This document shows positions 11,401-26,400 of a DNA stretch of 64,000 nt, piece by piece. Under the pieces are notes generated by a model. It searched no databases. It was not told the origin of the DNA and was given only the letters and a program-made list of their open reading frames with translations. The position numbers and the translations under genes are program-made. The first letter of the stretch is position 1, and each line of letters opens with the position of its first letter. The stretch is from JAGLQQ01 sp043806135. GTDB lineage: Bacteria > Omnitrophota > Gorgyraeia > B26-G9. The stretch spans positions 1 through 64,000 of the forward strand of contig JAZDHG010000098.1 in the NCBI GenBank assembly GCA_043806135.1. Direction: 5' to 3'.

Positions 11401-14400
11401 AAAGGTTGCTGTTCGTGCCGCAGAATTAATGGAAAAGGCGAAAAGTAAACAAGGTGAGGAGATATACTATCCGGAAAATCCTACTCCTGAGCGCAATTAT
11501 GAACGCGGCATAGCCAAGGCGATCATACAGGTCATGATCAATAATAAGGACGGGGGGCATTTTGCGGTTGCGGAAAACCCTGCTTTACAAGGTGAACTAA
11601 AAGATCTTGGTAATCTGCATTTTTATTTTCGTGATACAGGTAAAGAAATCAATGCCCGTGATAAGAGATTGTATGAACTTATTCAAAAAGATATAGCAGA
11701 CAAGACAACTAAAGCAGCAGATATTGAGATATGGATCGGCAAAAAAGGAACCCCGGGTGCAAAGCCTTATATCCCTACGATAAAAGATGATCTTACTAAA
11801 AAAGAAAAACAGCTTGTATTTGATTCCTTGCTTGATATCAGTAATGTACAGCATTTACTGCATTTTTATAAATTCCCTACTCAGCTTGAAAAAAGAGACG
11901 AATTTGGCAGAGGACAGGAATTCACAAGCCCTACTGAAATCCGTGAGCATCAGGAGAAGGGATTTCCATTTGATATCTGGATTGAAAAAAGAGATACTCA
12001 GGAAAAACTCATCAGAATTTTCGGGCCTCAGAGTAAAGATTGGCAGCAATTTGTCAAACCACCTGACCCAACAGATAAAGACCGGACATATATACAGTTT
12101 AAACCTGACTTCCTTGATTTGGTAAATAAATCCAGTGTTGTAAATAAAAAAGAATTAATACGGTTGTGGGAGGATTCCGAACGTACCGGTGATTATGCCT
12201 ATCGCTTGCATTTTGGGTCAGTTGCGGCGAGTAAGACTCTTGAAGGTGTAAACAGTTATGCTCTAGCTAGAGCTCTGCAGCTTGAAGTTGCCGATAAGAT
12301 ATTAAGCAATTTGGATATAGAAGCGCAACAGGGATTAATAAATAGGGCTAATTCTGAAGGCATTGTTTCTTTAGGTCCTAATGTTCCTGTAAAAGGAGTT
12401 GCCGGGCAGATACCGGAAAATCCAATGATGAAGAAAAGCCCTTATATAGGAGCTATTGTCGTTCAGAGAGAAGGCAACCCGGTAAAGGTAAATACATATT
12501 TTCAAAGCGAAAACCTTAATCAGAACTATGCTGAAGAACTGAAATTACCTAGGTTGGAAAAGACAGGTTTTGATATTGTTTACTATTTTTACAAGGATTC
12601 TCAAGGTAACATACAGCATAGGCGGATGCATTTCTTATCTTATAACCGTCAGGGAAAGCTGGTGGAGGTTAATGCCCGCTCTGCTCACGATATTATAGTT
12701 CTAGAAACTGACAAAAAGGCAGAGGAAAACGGGGATTGGTCAAAAAGCGATGTTCTATGGTTTGGCAAGAACGCAACCAATAAAGAAATCCTTAATGTAT
12801 CTATCGGCACCCTGATGCATCAGATCGCTGTTGAAAACGCGCATAAGACCGCTAAACAGTTAAAGCGAAGGATGGTTTTTGAAGCCGTACTTCTTCCGAT
12901 CAATGTTCTCGGCGGGTACGGGGTAGGCGGTATTGTATCAAAGTTGTCACAGCCATGGGCGCAGGCAGGGATACGTTTAATATATGATATGCTTTTTACT
13001 GCCTGGGAACTGCCGACAGGCGCGAAGATGCAAGGCCCGCCCAGTAAGGATACGGTTGAGACCTTTATTTCAAGTTATTTGTTCTTTACACAAGGCCCCG
13101 GAAAAAACAGGGAACAAAAAGGGCTGGAATTTATCACGACAGAAGATAAAAGCGGAAATTTAACTATTACTGATGAAGAGTTTCGTACTTATGTTGAAAA
13201 CCAGAAAAAAGATACAAAATCACCTCTTAACCTCTGGCTTACTATGGCCATGGATGATGAGGCCAGTAAAGGGTTTGTTAAATATGTGCAAGGGCAGAGA
13301 AAATTTGCTATTGCCATGTTCAGTATCGGGATTCTGGATAACCTGGCGCGTTTAAATACAGAAAGCTATAATACACCGGGTAATGCGTTCAAAGATATTC
13401 TTGCCAGCCGGTATTTCAGTTTAACCGGAGAAGTAAATGTGTTGGCAGTAATCGGCGCGATTGCCGGAAACGATGTACTTGGCGCCGGAGTGCATATGGG
13501 AGCTTTCCGCGAGGGATGGGGGAATTTCTGGGAGAATTATTTAAACTTCTTCGGTGTTACAGTTGATGCTAAAGCTGTTATTAATACATTGAGTACTTTA
13601 TTTACTAAAGACGGGAGTAAGGTATTTGAATATACTCCTGAAGTTCCGCAGAGACGTGCTTTTAGCCTTTACTTCCTTGGGTTCCCGATCATGACGTATT
13701 TTGACCTTAAAAACACAGAAGGTTTTATTAACTCTTCAACCTCGTTTGCTTTTGAAATGGAAAGCAGTAAGAATCCGTTTAATAAAAAATGGTGGAAAGA
13801 TAAGGTTACCCAATACACAGAAGATGAATTTAAGCAGCTGAAACTGGTTCCGCTTGGCAAGGTAAAAGCAGAAGGTGAAAACGGACAGCCGATATGGAGA
13901 GTTTATTATATCAATGCTGATACCGGCGGGATTGTCTTCTTAGGTGATAAAGGGTACAAAAGCAAACTCCAGAGGTTAAAAGACGATGTGCAGCTTTTTG
14001 ATAGATTTATGTCTTTAATCGGCGAAGGCGGCGGACGCATAGAAAAGAAAAGCTATGACGCCGGTGCTGTAGTTGAAATAAAAAGAACAACACCATCTCA
14101 GCAGCAATCTTCACAACAGCCAATTCCGGATCTAACCGGGAAGATGCTTTCTTTTGCGCTTAATGTTAGACATCCTTTGACCGGAGTTTCTCCAAGCCAT
14201 GTTTATGATACAAAGGCCACAGCCAACAATATTAACTGGGCTTTTACTTATGATATGGCTTTACAGTCTTTAGGGTTTTCCGCAGGGGGGTTGTCCAAAG
14301 AGTCGGATGCTTTACTTGATTATTTTGTTCAAAACCGTTGGTTATACCGTTATGAGGAAAAAGGTAAGTTTAACGGCGGAGTATATAATGCGATAGATAT

Positions 14401-17400
14401 ATCTCAACTTCCTACCGACACACAAAAACCCATTGCTGATTTTAGAAATGATGCAGGAAACAGCAACTGGGTAGCAGCTGCGCTTATAAAGGGTGCAATG
14501 CGCCATGTTAGTGATCCTAATGCATGGCAGGCGGTTCTTGATGAGCAAAGAGAAGACAGGCAAAAGGCTTCGGCTAATTTCATTAAAACCGGAGATATTA
14601 ATAAAATTTTTGAAGGCCGCGGGGAAACGCAGTGGCGCTTTTTAGGACTGCGTACTACCAAGCTAAAAGTTTTTCTTGAATCACTTGATGTGAAAGGAAA
14701 ACAATATCTTTCTCAGGCAGAAAAAATTGCTGAGTCCCTGATAAGTTTGCAGGATAAAGACGGCGGGATCCGTCACGGGCCGACAGAACTTAATATAAAA
14801 TCAACAGAAGAAAATATAAACGCGTTTGGATTATTTATGATGCTTCATGATGTTACCGGAGAGAGCAAGTATAAAGACGCGGCTAAAAAAATCCTACAAT
14901 GGCTGCCAAAAGTTTATGATACAACTCAAGGAATGTTTTTGCGCGGAATGCAAAATAAATCAAAAGAGGATCAACCTGCTAAATGGGAAGTTGATCATAT
15001 TTACGCAACAGATGCTAATGCTTTAGCAATAATCGTAATCGGACCGCAAATATTGGACAAATTAAAATCTAAAAATGAATATATTTCAGCGGATAAAATT
15101 ATGGGATCGCTTGCGGACAGAAAGGTAGAACTGCTAACTGAAAGTGGAGACAAAATTTTAGGCTATGACTATACAGATAAAGTAGGCAGAGGAGACAGGG
15201 ATGCTGTTATCTCACCGGAAATGACCGCTCATGTGGTTAAAGCGCATAAAGTAATGTCCAGATATTATGCTGAGCAGGGTGAAGATCTGATTGCAGATAT
15301 TCATGCAAAACAGGCAGAATCCTTACTTACTAGTATTCAGCAATTAGCCGTTAACTCTTTACTTGGGATATCATTCCCTGACAGTACTCTGCCTAAAGAT
15401 GCAATAGGCGGACAGATAAAAAGATATCATGACAGCAACTTTAATACTGTATCTTTAGCCAGCTTAAATTCTCTTTGGATAGTATTGGCCAAGGAAGATG
15501 TAAATCCTTTTGATGTACGCGCAAATGATCAAGTCCCTCTTATGCCTGTTTCAATAAGCGAGGAAAAAGGTTTTAATGCGGAGATAATAAAGCAGAAAAC
15601 AACTATCCAGACTCTTTTGATTCGAAAACAGAATGATCCAAAATCTTGGACAGATAATGATGAACTTGAATTGAACCAGTCCATTGAAAAGATAAATGAA
15701 ATGATCCGTGAATATACAAAGGGTGCAATATTCACGGCCACAGAAGAAGATGAAACAACACTTAAAAGGATAATAGAACTTTTAAGTAACAAAGCCAAAG
15801 GCATACAATTAACTGATGCTGAAATAAAAGAACTGGAACAAAAGAAAGCGTCTCATCCCTATTATGAAGGGTGGATACGTCTTAGCGCGCTTTCTGAAAA
15901 AAAATTTATAATGAGTAAGTTTGAACAGATAAAACAGCTTCTAACTAAAAAAGCAAAGGAGATGCAGCTTAAGGAGTTAGGGCAAGAGTTGGATAGACAA
16001 ACGGGTGTTGAAGAAAAGAAGCGTTTGCAAGAAGAGATCCAGAAACTTAAAGATAAAATAGCTATTAGCGAGGAGTTAAAAGATCAAAAGTTTGTAGTAT
16101 TAATCAATGAAACTATAGATGGCTACTTCGGTAAAGGAGAAGAAAAATCCGTAGAAAGAGAATCAACAAGAAATAGATTTTTTGGTAAACTTTCTAATAC
16201 CCCAGCTGAAGATGTTGTTGTAGGTCTGATAGAAAAATTGTATGGCAAAAACAGGCTTCTCAGTGAAGATATTTTTAAGGGTGTTTATCAGTATTTCAAT
16301 GCTGAAGATAACAGCGTGGTCACCGTTACCTTAATCGCTCCTGCACAGGCTATTGAAGTTGAAAGAATAAAAAGAGAAAAAGAACAGGAAACAGCAGCGA
16401 AACAGTATAAATTACTTGATGAAGGCGGAGTTATTATTACTGATAAATCAACGGGAAGACTTATAGAGATAAGAGTTGGAGACAAACAAAAGGGAGTTGA
16501 TGTATTAGGAGATTTTCTGGGTAGGATAAAGAATATGGTGGCTGCTGATGAAATCAATGCTGCTCAGATGCAGAAGATTATGCGCGATAGATGGGTTTTT
16601 ACAATTCCAAAAACAAGTTCACAGGCTGTTGATATAAATGGGCAGAAGCAAGATCAAGATATAACTGTTACTTTGGTTTTCCCGTATCATAGCGAATATG
16701 TGAGGGAAGAGACAAATTTAAGAACCGGAGAATCTGAACTTCGTATTTTTAATTACGGATTACTTGATCGTGTAATTACCCGCGATAAGATTACAGTAAT
16801 GAAATATAATGATCTTGATGTTGAAATTTCAAGCGATGTCTATGTGAATGAAACCGGCGAGATTATAAAAGATGCAAAGGAAGGAAGCTACTTACAGAAA
16901 ACAGAAACTGTAGCTTTTGATACAAAGGATGTTGATCCTGTTTCTAAAGCGGTGAGCCCGGTGGTTATCAAAAAAGTCACAGACCCTGCTTCCCATGCGG
17001 TTAAATATGAAGTGTATAAGGATTATGAATTGCCGGTCATGACCTTTAGCGAAAAATATGTTACGATTATTGAATTTGATGAATGGGGCAGAGAAAAAAC
17101 AAGCAGAACTTATGTTAATACCGGATCGCTGGATAAACCGCGCTGGGGCAAACAACCTGTGCTTAGTTCAGAAGTTTTACCGCTTGTGGGTGAATTGGAC
17201 GTAAAGGGCCGTCCGGCTACCTGGGATAAGAATTCAAAATGGTCAAGCAAGCTGGTAATTGATCATGAAAGGAATAAACATTTTGTTGAAGTAAGGGATC
17301 AATACGGACGTCTTATCAAAAAGTATGACGGAAAAATGGAAGAAAAGCCAGGTGCCGAGCAGAACAAACTGCAGGTAATTCCTTACGGAGCGAATCAACC

Positions 17401-20400
17401 TTTTGAAATAGATGCCAGAGACCCGCAAGGCAGGCGCTTTGTAGTTGAGAAAGAAACATCATTTTATCATAAATATGAGGAGCGCTTTGCTGCTCTTGGT
17501 GTTGATGCGTCTGTTATGAACCTATTAGGACTGCAGGGCACGGCTATGGTTGGGGAAACTTATCTTTATGAGTTTAACCCGAAAACCGGACAAGGTAAAA
17601 GGGTAAGTGAAGATCCTGTCGGCAGGTCTGTGGCTCAAGTGCAGCGGCCTCAAAAAACAGGCATAGAAAAATACTTTGATGATCAAGGTAATGTTTTACT
17701 GCAGATGTCCGCACCAAGACAAAAACTTGTCTGGCAGCAGGTGATTGACAACCAGGGAAGAAAAGTTACGGATTATTATGGTTATTTGGTCGATGCTCAG
17801 GGTAGAAGAGTAACGGATATCTCAAAATATAAAGGTGATATTGATAAACTGAGATTTGTCAGGGAAAAGGTCTCTTACTCGATATATACGATAGGACAAT
17901 TAAATGTTTTAAGAAAACAATACCCGAAACTCTACGATGAACTTAAAACAGAGCTCAAAAATTTGAATGTGGATATAGAATCAGAGCAATTCTTAAAAGA
18001 TCTAATCTCTCAGGGGAAAATTGATGTTGCCTTAATGGGAGTAACATTTTCCTATGATGATAAGACAAAAGCCCCTATTGAACTGGCAGCATTTTCCACA
18101 GTGCAGAAAAATGAGAAAAACAAATATATAAGTGACGGCGGAGAAGTTTTAGTTATCAGCAAAGATACACAGAAAAAGGAAGCTACTCAGCAGATAATCG
18201 ATAGCGAGGGAAGAATTAAACTCAAGTACAACGGGAGATTTGACAGCAAAGCAAAACGTTTTATCAGGGAAAAGATAACCAAGTTTTTCTATACATATGA
18301 GGATCGTTTTGCCGGTGAATATTTCATTAATCCTGAGTTTGCCCGTGATATGAAAATCCTTGGCCTTTACGGCGTGGCCATGGTTGGAGAAACATTTACT
18401 TATGACGATACAACAGGCCGGCAGAGCAAAGAGCCTATTGCGTATTCTTTCTTGAGAACATTTAAAGACGGCAATTATGTTGACAATGAGGGTAATATCC
18501 TTGTTCAGATGACTAATGCCAACCAGCATATGAGCCGCCAGGATGTTATTAATAATCAGGGGCATACAATTATCCGGTATCTAGGAAAACTAATTGACCC
18601 CGAGACAAAGGAATTTGAAAAAGCCCAGTCATCGCGTTTTTTCTACAGCACGCAGCAGCTTGAGGAATTCAGCCAGAACGAGAAAACAAAAGGGCTTTAT
18701 ACTCAACTGATCAAAGAGTACGCGGCATTAGGCTGGGATATAGAAAGTCCTGCATTTAAAGCAGATCTTAATCGATATGGTAAATTCGGTGTTGCCCTTA
18801 TCGGAGCAACCTATATCTATGATCAGGAGAATGATAAAGAAGTTGCTTTAATGTCTGTATCTCGTATTAAGAAAAATGAACAAGGTGCACATATTGATGC
18901 TCAGGGTAATGTTCTTGTTGAGATGAAGAATATCATTAACAACCTGCATTGGCAGGAGTTAATTGACAATTCAGGCCGGATACAGGTTAAATATGACGGT
19001 GTTGTAATAGATGGCCAGTTTATTAGAAATCAAAAGACTTATTATTTTTATGATTACGCCAGTTATGATGCCTACCGCAAGGCACATCCTGAACTTAAGG
19101 CTGAGCTTGATGCATGGGAAGAAAAACTGACAAAACTTAAGAAAGTTAATGTTCAGGGAATAATGGATGAACTTGGCCGCCGCAATATCGCTTTGTTTGG
19201 ATTTACTTACCTTTATGATGAAGCGAATGCTGTAGCAGAAGATGTCATTAAAGAGTTGGGTTTGAATTCAGATAATAAAGAGCTTCTAAATGATATAAAA
19301 AATGAAGTATTTGCTATTGCCCAACCTGATAAGCAAAAGTCTCAGCTGGCTGTCAAAAAATTAACTGAATTATTGGGTTCCAAATATAATTTTATAATTA
19401 CAGATCAAAAGCTTGAGGGTATTGTAAAGGATAGCAGACTTAAATTAGCTGCATCTACTAAATATTCGCAAGTTGCTGATACAGAGGCTCTTGCTTTTTC
19501 ATCTTTGAATGTAATGCAGGGAGACGGAACTGATGTTAAGGATTATTTCAGTGAAAAAGAGGGTGAAAAAGGCAATATATCGGTACAAAATGTTCGCCTA
19601 AAACAGCAGCTTACCTGGGAGGAAATAAAGGACAATTTCGGCCGTCCGGTCAAGGTATATGACTATCAGCTTGGCAAGGACAAGAAATATCATCCCATAA
19701 AAGTCTCAAACTATTACTATGTCTATCAGGATAGGTTCAGCAAATTAGGTGTAACTGAGAGAGCAATGAATGAGATGGGCAGGCTTGGATTTGCCATGGT
19801 AGGTGAAACTTATCTGCTTAAACGAGACTCAAAAGAAGCGTTGGTATCTGTGTCTGTAATGGTACCGCATAAAAACACAACGGGAAGTAAGTTCAACGAT
19901 TATTTTAATAAAAGAGGCGAAATGATCATCGAGCTTGATAATCAGAGAACGCATCTTGTCTGGAGGGAAGTGAAGGACGCTCACGGACGCGTTCTTGTGT
20001 CCATAGACGGCAATAAAGAGAACGGTATCTTCAAGCCTCAGAAAGCAACAAGATTTTATTATGATTTTGAAAAAAGAGTATTTGATTCTATTGCTACTAA
20101 GATGGAAAAAGACTGGGCAAAACTTGGCATAACAAAAGATAAGATGGGTGTTGAGATGCTCAATGCTATGTCGCGCCTGGGTAAATTTGATATAGCTACT
20201 TTAGGCAGTACTTATTTATATGATGGCCGTTATGAATACGGCATTAATCCTGATCTTGATCAGCTGAATGAGAGTGAAAACAGACTGTTAGCTGTATCAA
20301 TATTGGGAAAATTTGAAAAAAATGAATACGAAAAAAATGTTCCGGCTGGAGAAACAGATTATATCAATGATGCCGGATATGTTAAAGCCATGATCTATGA

Positions 20401-23400
20401 TGCCAAGACCAAGCTGCTTTGGGTAGGGCTTAAGGATAATAAAGGTGATATACGCGTTAAATATGCCGGTTATGAATACATGAACCCTCAGACAAAGCAG
20501 GATGAATTTAAATGGGTATGGGTTTCCAGAATAAATTATAATTGGCCTGATGAACTGGAAAACCTTGGCGCTTTAGGTATTGCTTATGATTCCAAGACAT
20601 ATTTTTATTATGACCCTCCTGCAGGGAAAAAGATAGAACGAGTTGATTTTCATAAGCTTGCTCCTGAAATCACGGAACTCGTGATTAGAAACGGGAAAAA
20701 TGATCTGGAGGATATTTTAAAGAAGAAACTGGCTCCTTATGTGCAGGGTAAACATCACGCAAGAAAAATAATCAAAGAGATACAGGATCTTCCAAAAATC
20801 GATGATAATCAGGCAAAGAGCAATGCGATCATGGATATACTTGTCAAATATTTCTCTCATAATATTAATTATGAATTCGGTGAAGGTGATTATCTGGTTA
20901 CTGAATCCCAGATAGTACCTTTTAATTATGACCCCAATGATCCTAAAAAGAAATTAGAATTTATAGATAAAAAAGGCAATGTTATCTTCCATATGCATCA
21001 GGTAAAAAGAAATCTTGATTATCAGGAAGTAAAAGATAATAAAGGCAGAATAATTATCCTGTTTGACGGTGATTTGGAGCCGGGGAAGAAGTTTGATTTA
21101 AGATATCAGGTATTTAACCGGAATATAATGTCTTTTTCCTATTTTGAAGATAATGATCTTGATGCAGTTGGGATTTCAAACAGAGGAGAAGCTTTCTTCT
21201 CCCGTACAAATGAAGAAACCCTGCAGGGGCTGTCTTTAACGACATTGGAAAAGGCAAAGGCTGCTTTCAGGGTATACAGAGGGACTTTAAGAGGTGACCA
21301 GCTTCTGAAATTTGATCAGGCAGTAAAGAAAGCCGGCGGTGAAGATGCTGTGGCGGCTAAGTTTCATAAAGCGGTTTTAACCATTCTCAAGTCAAATTAC
21401 AGCGAGCCTAAAAATATACTTCGATTTATATCTCCTGCAGATATTGCGGAAAATATTTTTATACAGAGAAATAGTTATAATCTTGATGATTTTCTGGAAA
21501 TGCATCTTGCCGGTATGTGCAGCGGATTGTTTGAAGATAAAGTCAGCAGATCATGGCTTGTAGAGATTGACAAAGAATTCTTCTGGGATACAAGCAGTGA
21601 ACAAAACAAAAAGAAATGGCTTACAAGAAACGGAAATGATAAATCTGCGGCAAAAGAAGCATTGTTTAAATATATGAAATGGGATAGGCTTACTAACGAT
21701 GTAAAACAACAATGGCTTGCAAGATACGAAAATAATGAAGCTCGGGCAAAGGAAGCTTTTTATAAAGATAATCTTACTTCTATAGACAGGTACATCAATG
21801 CTGAAGGAAGCATACAATACGAAGGAGAGGAGCACTGGAGATCAGACATTACCAAAGACGGCCGGCCTATGAGCACAAAAGCAGATGTGCATTACCGCAA
21901 GATAAAAGATAAGCTCGGGCGGGTTATGAATCATATCTGGGGGTACTGGGATAAGCAAAGCGATTTTCGGGGCATAATGCAGCTTAGGGCCAGATTCGAC
22001 ACCTTATACGGTAAATTCGGTATTGCTGATGTTACAACTGCTTTTTTAACGGAACAGGGATGGACATTGTTTAACTACTCAAAAGCGGTCAATCTTGAAT
22101 ACGAGACAGGTGCTGTAGACTATGCGGTTGTTAAAACCCTTGTTCCTGAGGACAAAAAAGAGGCGTTGAAGATGGATGAATCAAGAGCTGCTCCGCTTGA
22201 GAAGAAGTTTGAAGATTCATGGGTATTATTCCGTTTACCGAAGCCGCGTGCGGAATTAATACGTGAATTAATAAACATAAGGCCAAGTACGGCGCAAGGA
22301 GATATAGCAGATAAAATCATTGATAAGATGATCAAAGATAAATATTACAAAGAAGGCTTTACAGACGAAGAAGATGTTGTTGCTTTTTTTGAAAAAGAAG
22401 GTATTAAGCTGGATTTTAAAACAGATAGTGAGTTTATTTCTAGGCTTTACAGAGGATTGCAGCACCGCACCGCAACAATCGCTGTCGCGCCGAAAGGCGA
22501 TGCCGCTGAGCGTCCGAAAGTAATTCAGATGTGGATGGAAATAAAGAACAAAAAGGGAGAGCTTGAAATAATATTCAACGGCTATGTTGACCGCATTTCT
22601 GAAGCAGGTAAAAAAGGACAGATAAAGCAGATAGAGCTTGAAAAAACATATGTTACTTTTCTTGAATATCTGGAAAAGAAAAATATGGGTTTATCGCAAA
22701 GAAGTTCGACTTTTGATTTTAACCCAAATTTCATGAAAAACGGCCAGTCTACGGAAAAGATGCTTAAGCAGTTTAAAGCAAAAATCTCCCTGCGTGCCTC
22801 TACAGACCAGCTGATATTACTGCCTGATGGGACGATGGTCTATGACATGAAAGATACGAGCAAAGATAAGCTGGCGCTGGTAAGAACTCTTTATTATCCG
22901 GACGGAAGAATTAAATTCCAGATATCCAAGAAAATGATGGGTGAAGACCCGCGCTGGAGAATTGATGTTTTTGATGAGCGCCAGAACCTGGTAGCAACAC
23001 TGCGCGATGATACATCGCGTACGCCTGAAGAGGTGATTAGCAACCTCGGTAATATTGAAAACTGGCGGCCTTATGAGATACATCACTCTGTACATACTGA
23101 ATATGCGCATACATTTGTGCTTACAGATATGGTAGGAGAGACCGGCATTTCCACATTTGCAGGACAGAAAGCGCTGCTGTTAAGCAACGGCAAGCCTTTG
23201 ATTAAAGGTACAAATATCCATCAAAATATCGGACTATCGCAAAAAGAGCATTTTTCAGATAAAGCGGTGCCTTACGAAGAAACAAAATATATTAATCGCC
23301 AGTTATGGTGGCTTTATTTTGATAAATTCCAAAATAATTTTATTAATCAGGTGGGTAATATTGGAAAACACCAGTTGGAGCGTTTTAATATCAAGCTGAC

Positions 23401-26400
23401 CAGTGAGCGGTTTAGAGATGAACAATTGTTTGCGGATTTGCTGCAGGAGGCAAACGCGCAAAAAGCTAAGGATGATATTCAGCAGGGGGCCGCGGTTAAA
23501 GTAAGCTATTTGAAAGACGGACAGATGCAGGAAGTGGAGATCGCGCCGCGCGGATTAGGGTTTAAAATTAAAAAGATTTTTGACTATAAAATTCAGGTGC
23601 CTTTTACCGGATGGTATGTATTCTGGTGGACAATGCCGCTGGCTTTAGGAATTTATCTCTTAGGCGCAAACCGCATTACAAGCTGGTGGTGGGGAAGAAA
23701 AGCGCGCAAAGCAAAGGAAAAAGGCAGGAATAATATCAACCGCATGTGCGAAGATGAAATAAAGGATCTCCTGCTGCCTGATAAGAAAAATGCGAAAGAG
23801 CTGGAAAAAACTGATGCCGTGAATATAGCAAGTCAAATTGTAGATCGCAGAAGGCGAGTAAAGAGCTTTATGGATGAAGCTGAAGTAGAAGAGTTCTTAG
23901 GTAAATTAGGTGTAACTGCTGAAACTATATCCAGGATCATGGATAATATTGTAGTTGCAGATATTATTCCCGACTTCTATAATGACGCGAATTTAAGATT
24001 GCAGCAAGTTAACAGGATGAATGAACAGGAACTGGCCAAATTACTGATGCAGGCAGGAGTTGAGAAAGAAACAGCGCTGAATGCATCCGAAGCCTTTGTC
24101 AAAGAACTGGCAGATAAAAAACCATTTATCAAAGCACTTGGTCAAAACGGATTTGAAACTCTGGATCAGGTTAAGGCATTTTTAAGAGACCATGGCATTG
24201 CGTATAAGATTTTGAATACTATCTTCGGCTCAGGCGATCTTTTACGCGCACCGCCGCGTTCAGCGCAGTCAAGGCAGCAGGTAATCGATGAACTGCAGGA
24301 AATCCTTGCTGCTGCGGATATTAGCTTGGATGAATTAAACAAAGTATTAAGTGAAAAACTCCCTGATCCAAAAGATTCTTTTGACTCTACCCTTACCCCG
24401 CCGATCGCGTTAATCGTGAAAAACCTTCTGGATGAAGAAGGCCTTGGTTTATTAACAAGAGAGCAATTTAAAGAAGTAATTAACGAGCTTATCGAAAAAC
24501 TGCGTAATAACAAAAGAATCCCTTCTGCTATTGACTACTATGTCATAGAAGAATGCATAGACAAGGCCTTTAGTCCGATAGTAAAGCAGTATTTAATGGA
24601 TTTAGACCCTAATAATGAACTTGAAGGTGAATACGAGCGGTTGATAAAAATGCGCTTAAGTGAAGTTCTTTCTGTAATGATAAAAAATCCTTATGGCATA
24701 AGAAAAAAAGAAAGTGGCACATACAAAGGAGAATATGAAATAGAAGAACCTGAAATGATAGGATTGGATAAAGATAATGCTCTTAAAAAAGAAGCATTTG
24801 ATGGAGAACCTGCTCCGTTTACATTGCGCTTTCAGGCATGGCAAAGTGTTTTCTTGCTGCCATATTATCCTTATAAGTTAGGATCAGCCTTGGCATCGCG
24901 TTCTACTTTAACCCGCTATTTGTTCCGTAAATCATTTGCTTTATATATGGATAAAAGAGCTAATGAGATATTACCTTTAATGAGATTACATGTTCAATTA
25001 TGGAGAGCCATTATAGTTGATCAGATACAGGGCAAGCTGGAGCCTTATCGTAGAAATAATATAGGGATAAATGAAAGGCTTATCGATGACCCTACGATAT
25101 TATTTGGACAAGAAGATATGGACGATTTGTTCCGTTATTATGAAGACCCTATAAATGAACTTAATATTAATTTAAGTCAGGAAGTCGGTAATATCAAAAA
25201 TCAGCCTGATGAGAAAACTGCTTCTGATTATATACAGAAGCTTGTTGATAGCAAGCTTAAACCTGCTGTAGACAAAGCGTTAAACGAACACGAATCATTT
25301 ATTGGTACTTACAGATTAGGCTGGCTGGCTTTCTGGCATGAACTCATGACTCCTTTTAGAGCGCTGTATAGCAAATGGACCGGTAAAGAACAGCGTTTTT
25401 GGACTGAAGGTACGGAAAAAGGGCCGGCAGGGTTAAAAAGCAAAAAAGGCAAACGTTTCTGGCAACAGACTATGATAGTTACGGCATTTTTCAATTTTAT
25501 TATGGGATATATTGTGATCGAATATGCCATCGCCTGGGGTATTGCCTTAGGATTTCCTTTAGGGCTTGTGTTTATATTCTCAGTGCTGCCGTTCCTGATT
25601 TTCATGCCGCTGACATATTTTTCCATTAAGGAAATGGGTGTGACATTTGTATCCTGGTTGACGGAAAGAAGGCAAAAAATAGCTCCTATAAACAACTGGG
25701 TTTGGGGCTGGAGCCGGTCACGACTTAAAAACCATCTTGATAAGATATTCATAGATACAAATGGTGAGCTTAAAATAGAAGATTATTCCGGTAAAACCAG
25801 AGTTCAGGTATGGAATGAAGGAGTTGAACATTTATTTGAAATCGCAAAGATTTCTGAGACTGAACGCAATGACTATTTGTTTGGGCTTGAGGATATGATT
25901 AATGCTGCTTCAGTGAGAAGCAAATTGAATAGAATGAAGCTTGCTAAGCCAAAGAATAAAGAAGCTAGGCAGCGTTTACGCAGATGGATTGCCGGATATT
26001 TGCGTTATAAACCCGGCATAGAAGGTTTTGAACGTTTGCCTACATTCAGCATTTTTATTCTTAACGGCGGTGGAGATGAAGCGTATTATTTCTTTGCTGA
26101 TGATTTGCTTAAGCGAAGAGTTGAAAAAGGTGTAATAGAAGATACTACGCATTTGCAGTATCTCAAAAACCGGTATGATGATGAGTTTGATAATTTGATG
26201 CATTTAATAGATACAAAATGGAACGTATTAAAGAGTTTATTAGATAAAAATGATGCAAAAGTTATCAGCGAATTTGTTGAGAGTATTCGGGATTTGAGTT
26301 TTGGCCAGGAAATTGATGTTACGCAAATTAGAGCAAAACTTACAGACCAAGAGTCCATTAATGAATTTGACAGCCTGGTTGAGATGATTGAGGATTGGGC

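Noticed and set aside
17280..22600. RHS toxin or polymorphic toxin call for the giant protein
   Set aside because: The repeats are much longer than YD repeats, and no RHS core-end motif or C-terminal toxin domain was seen.
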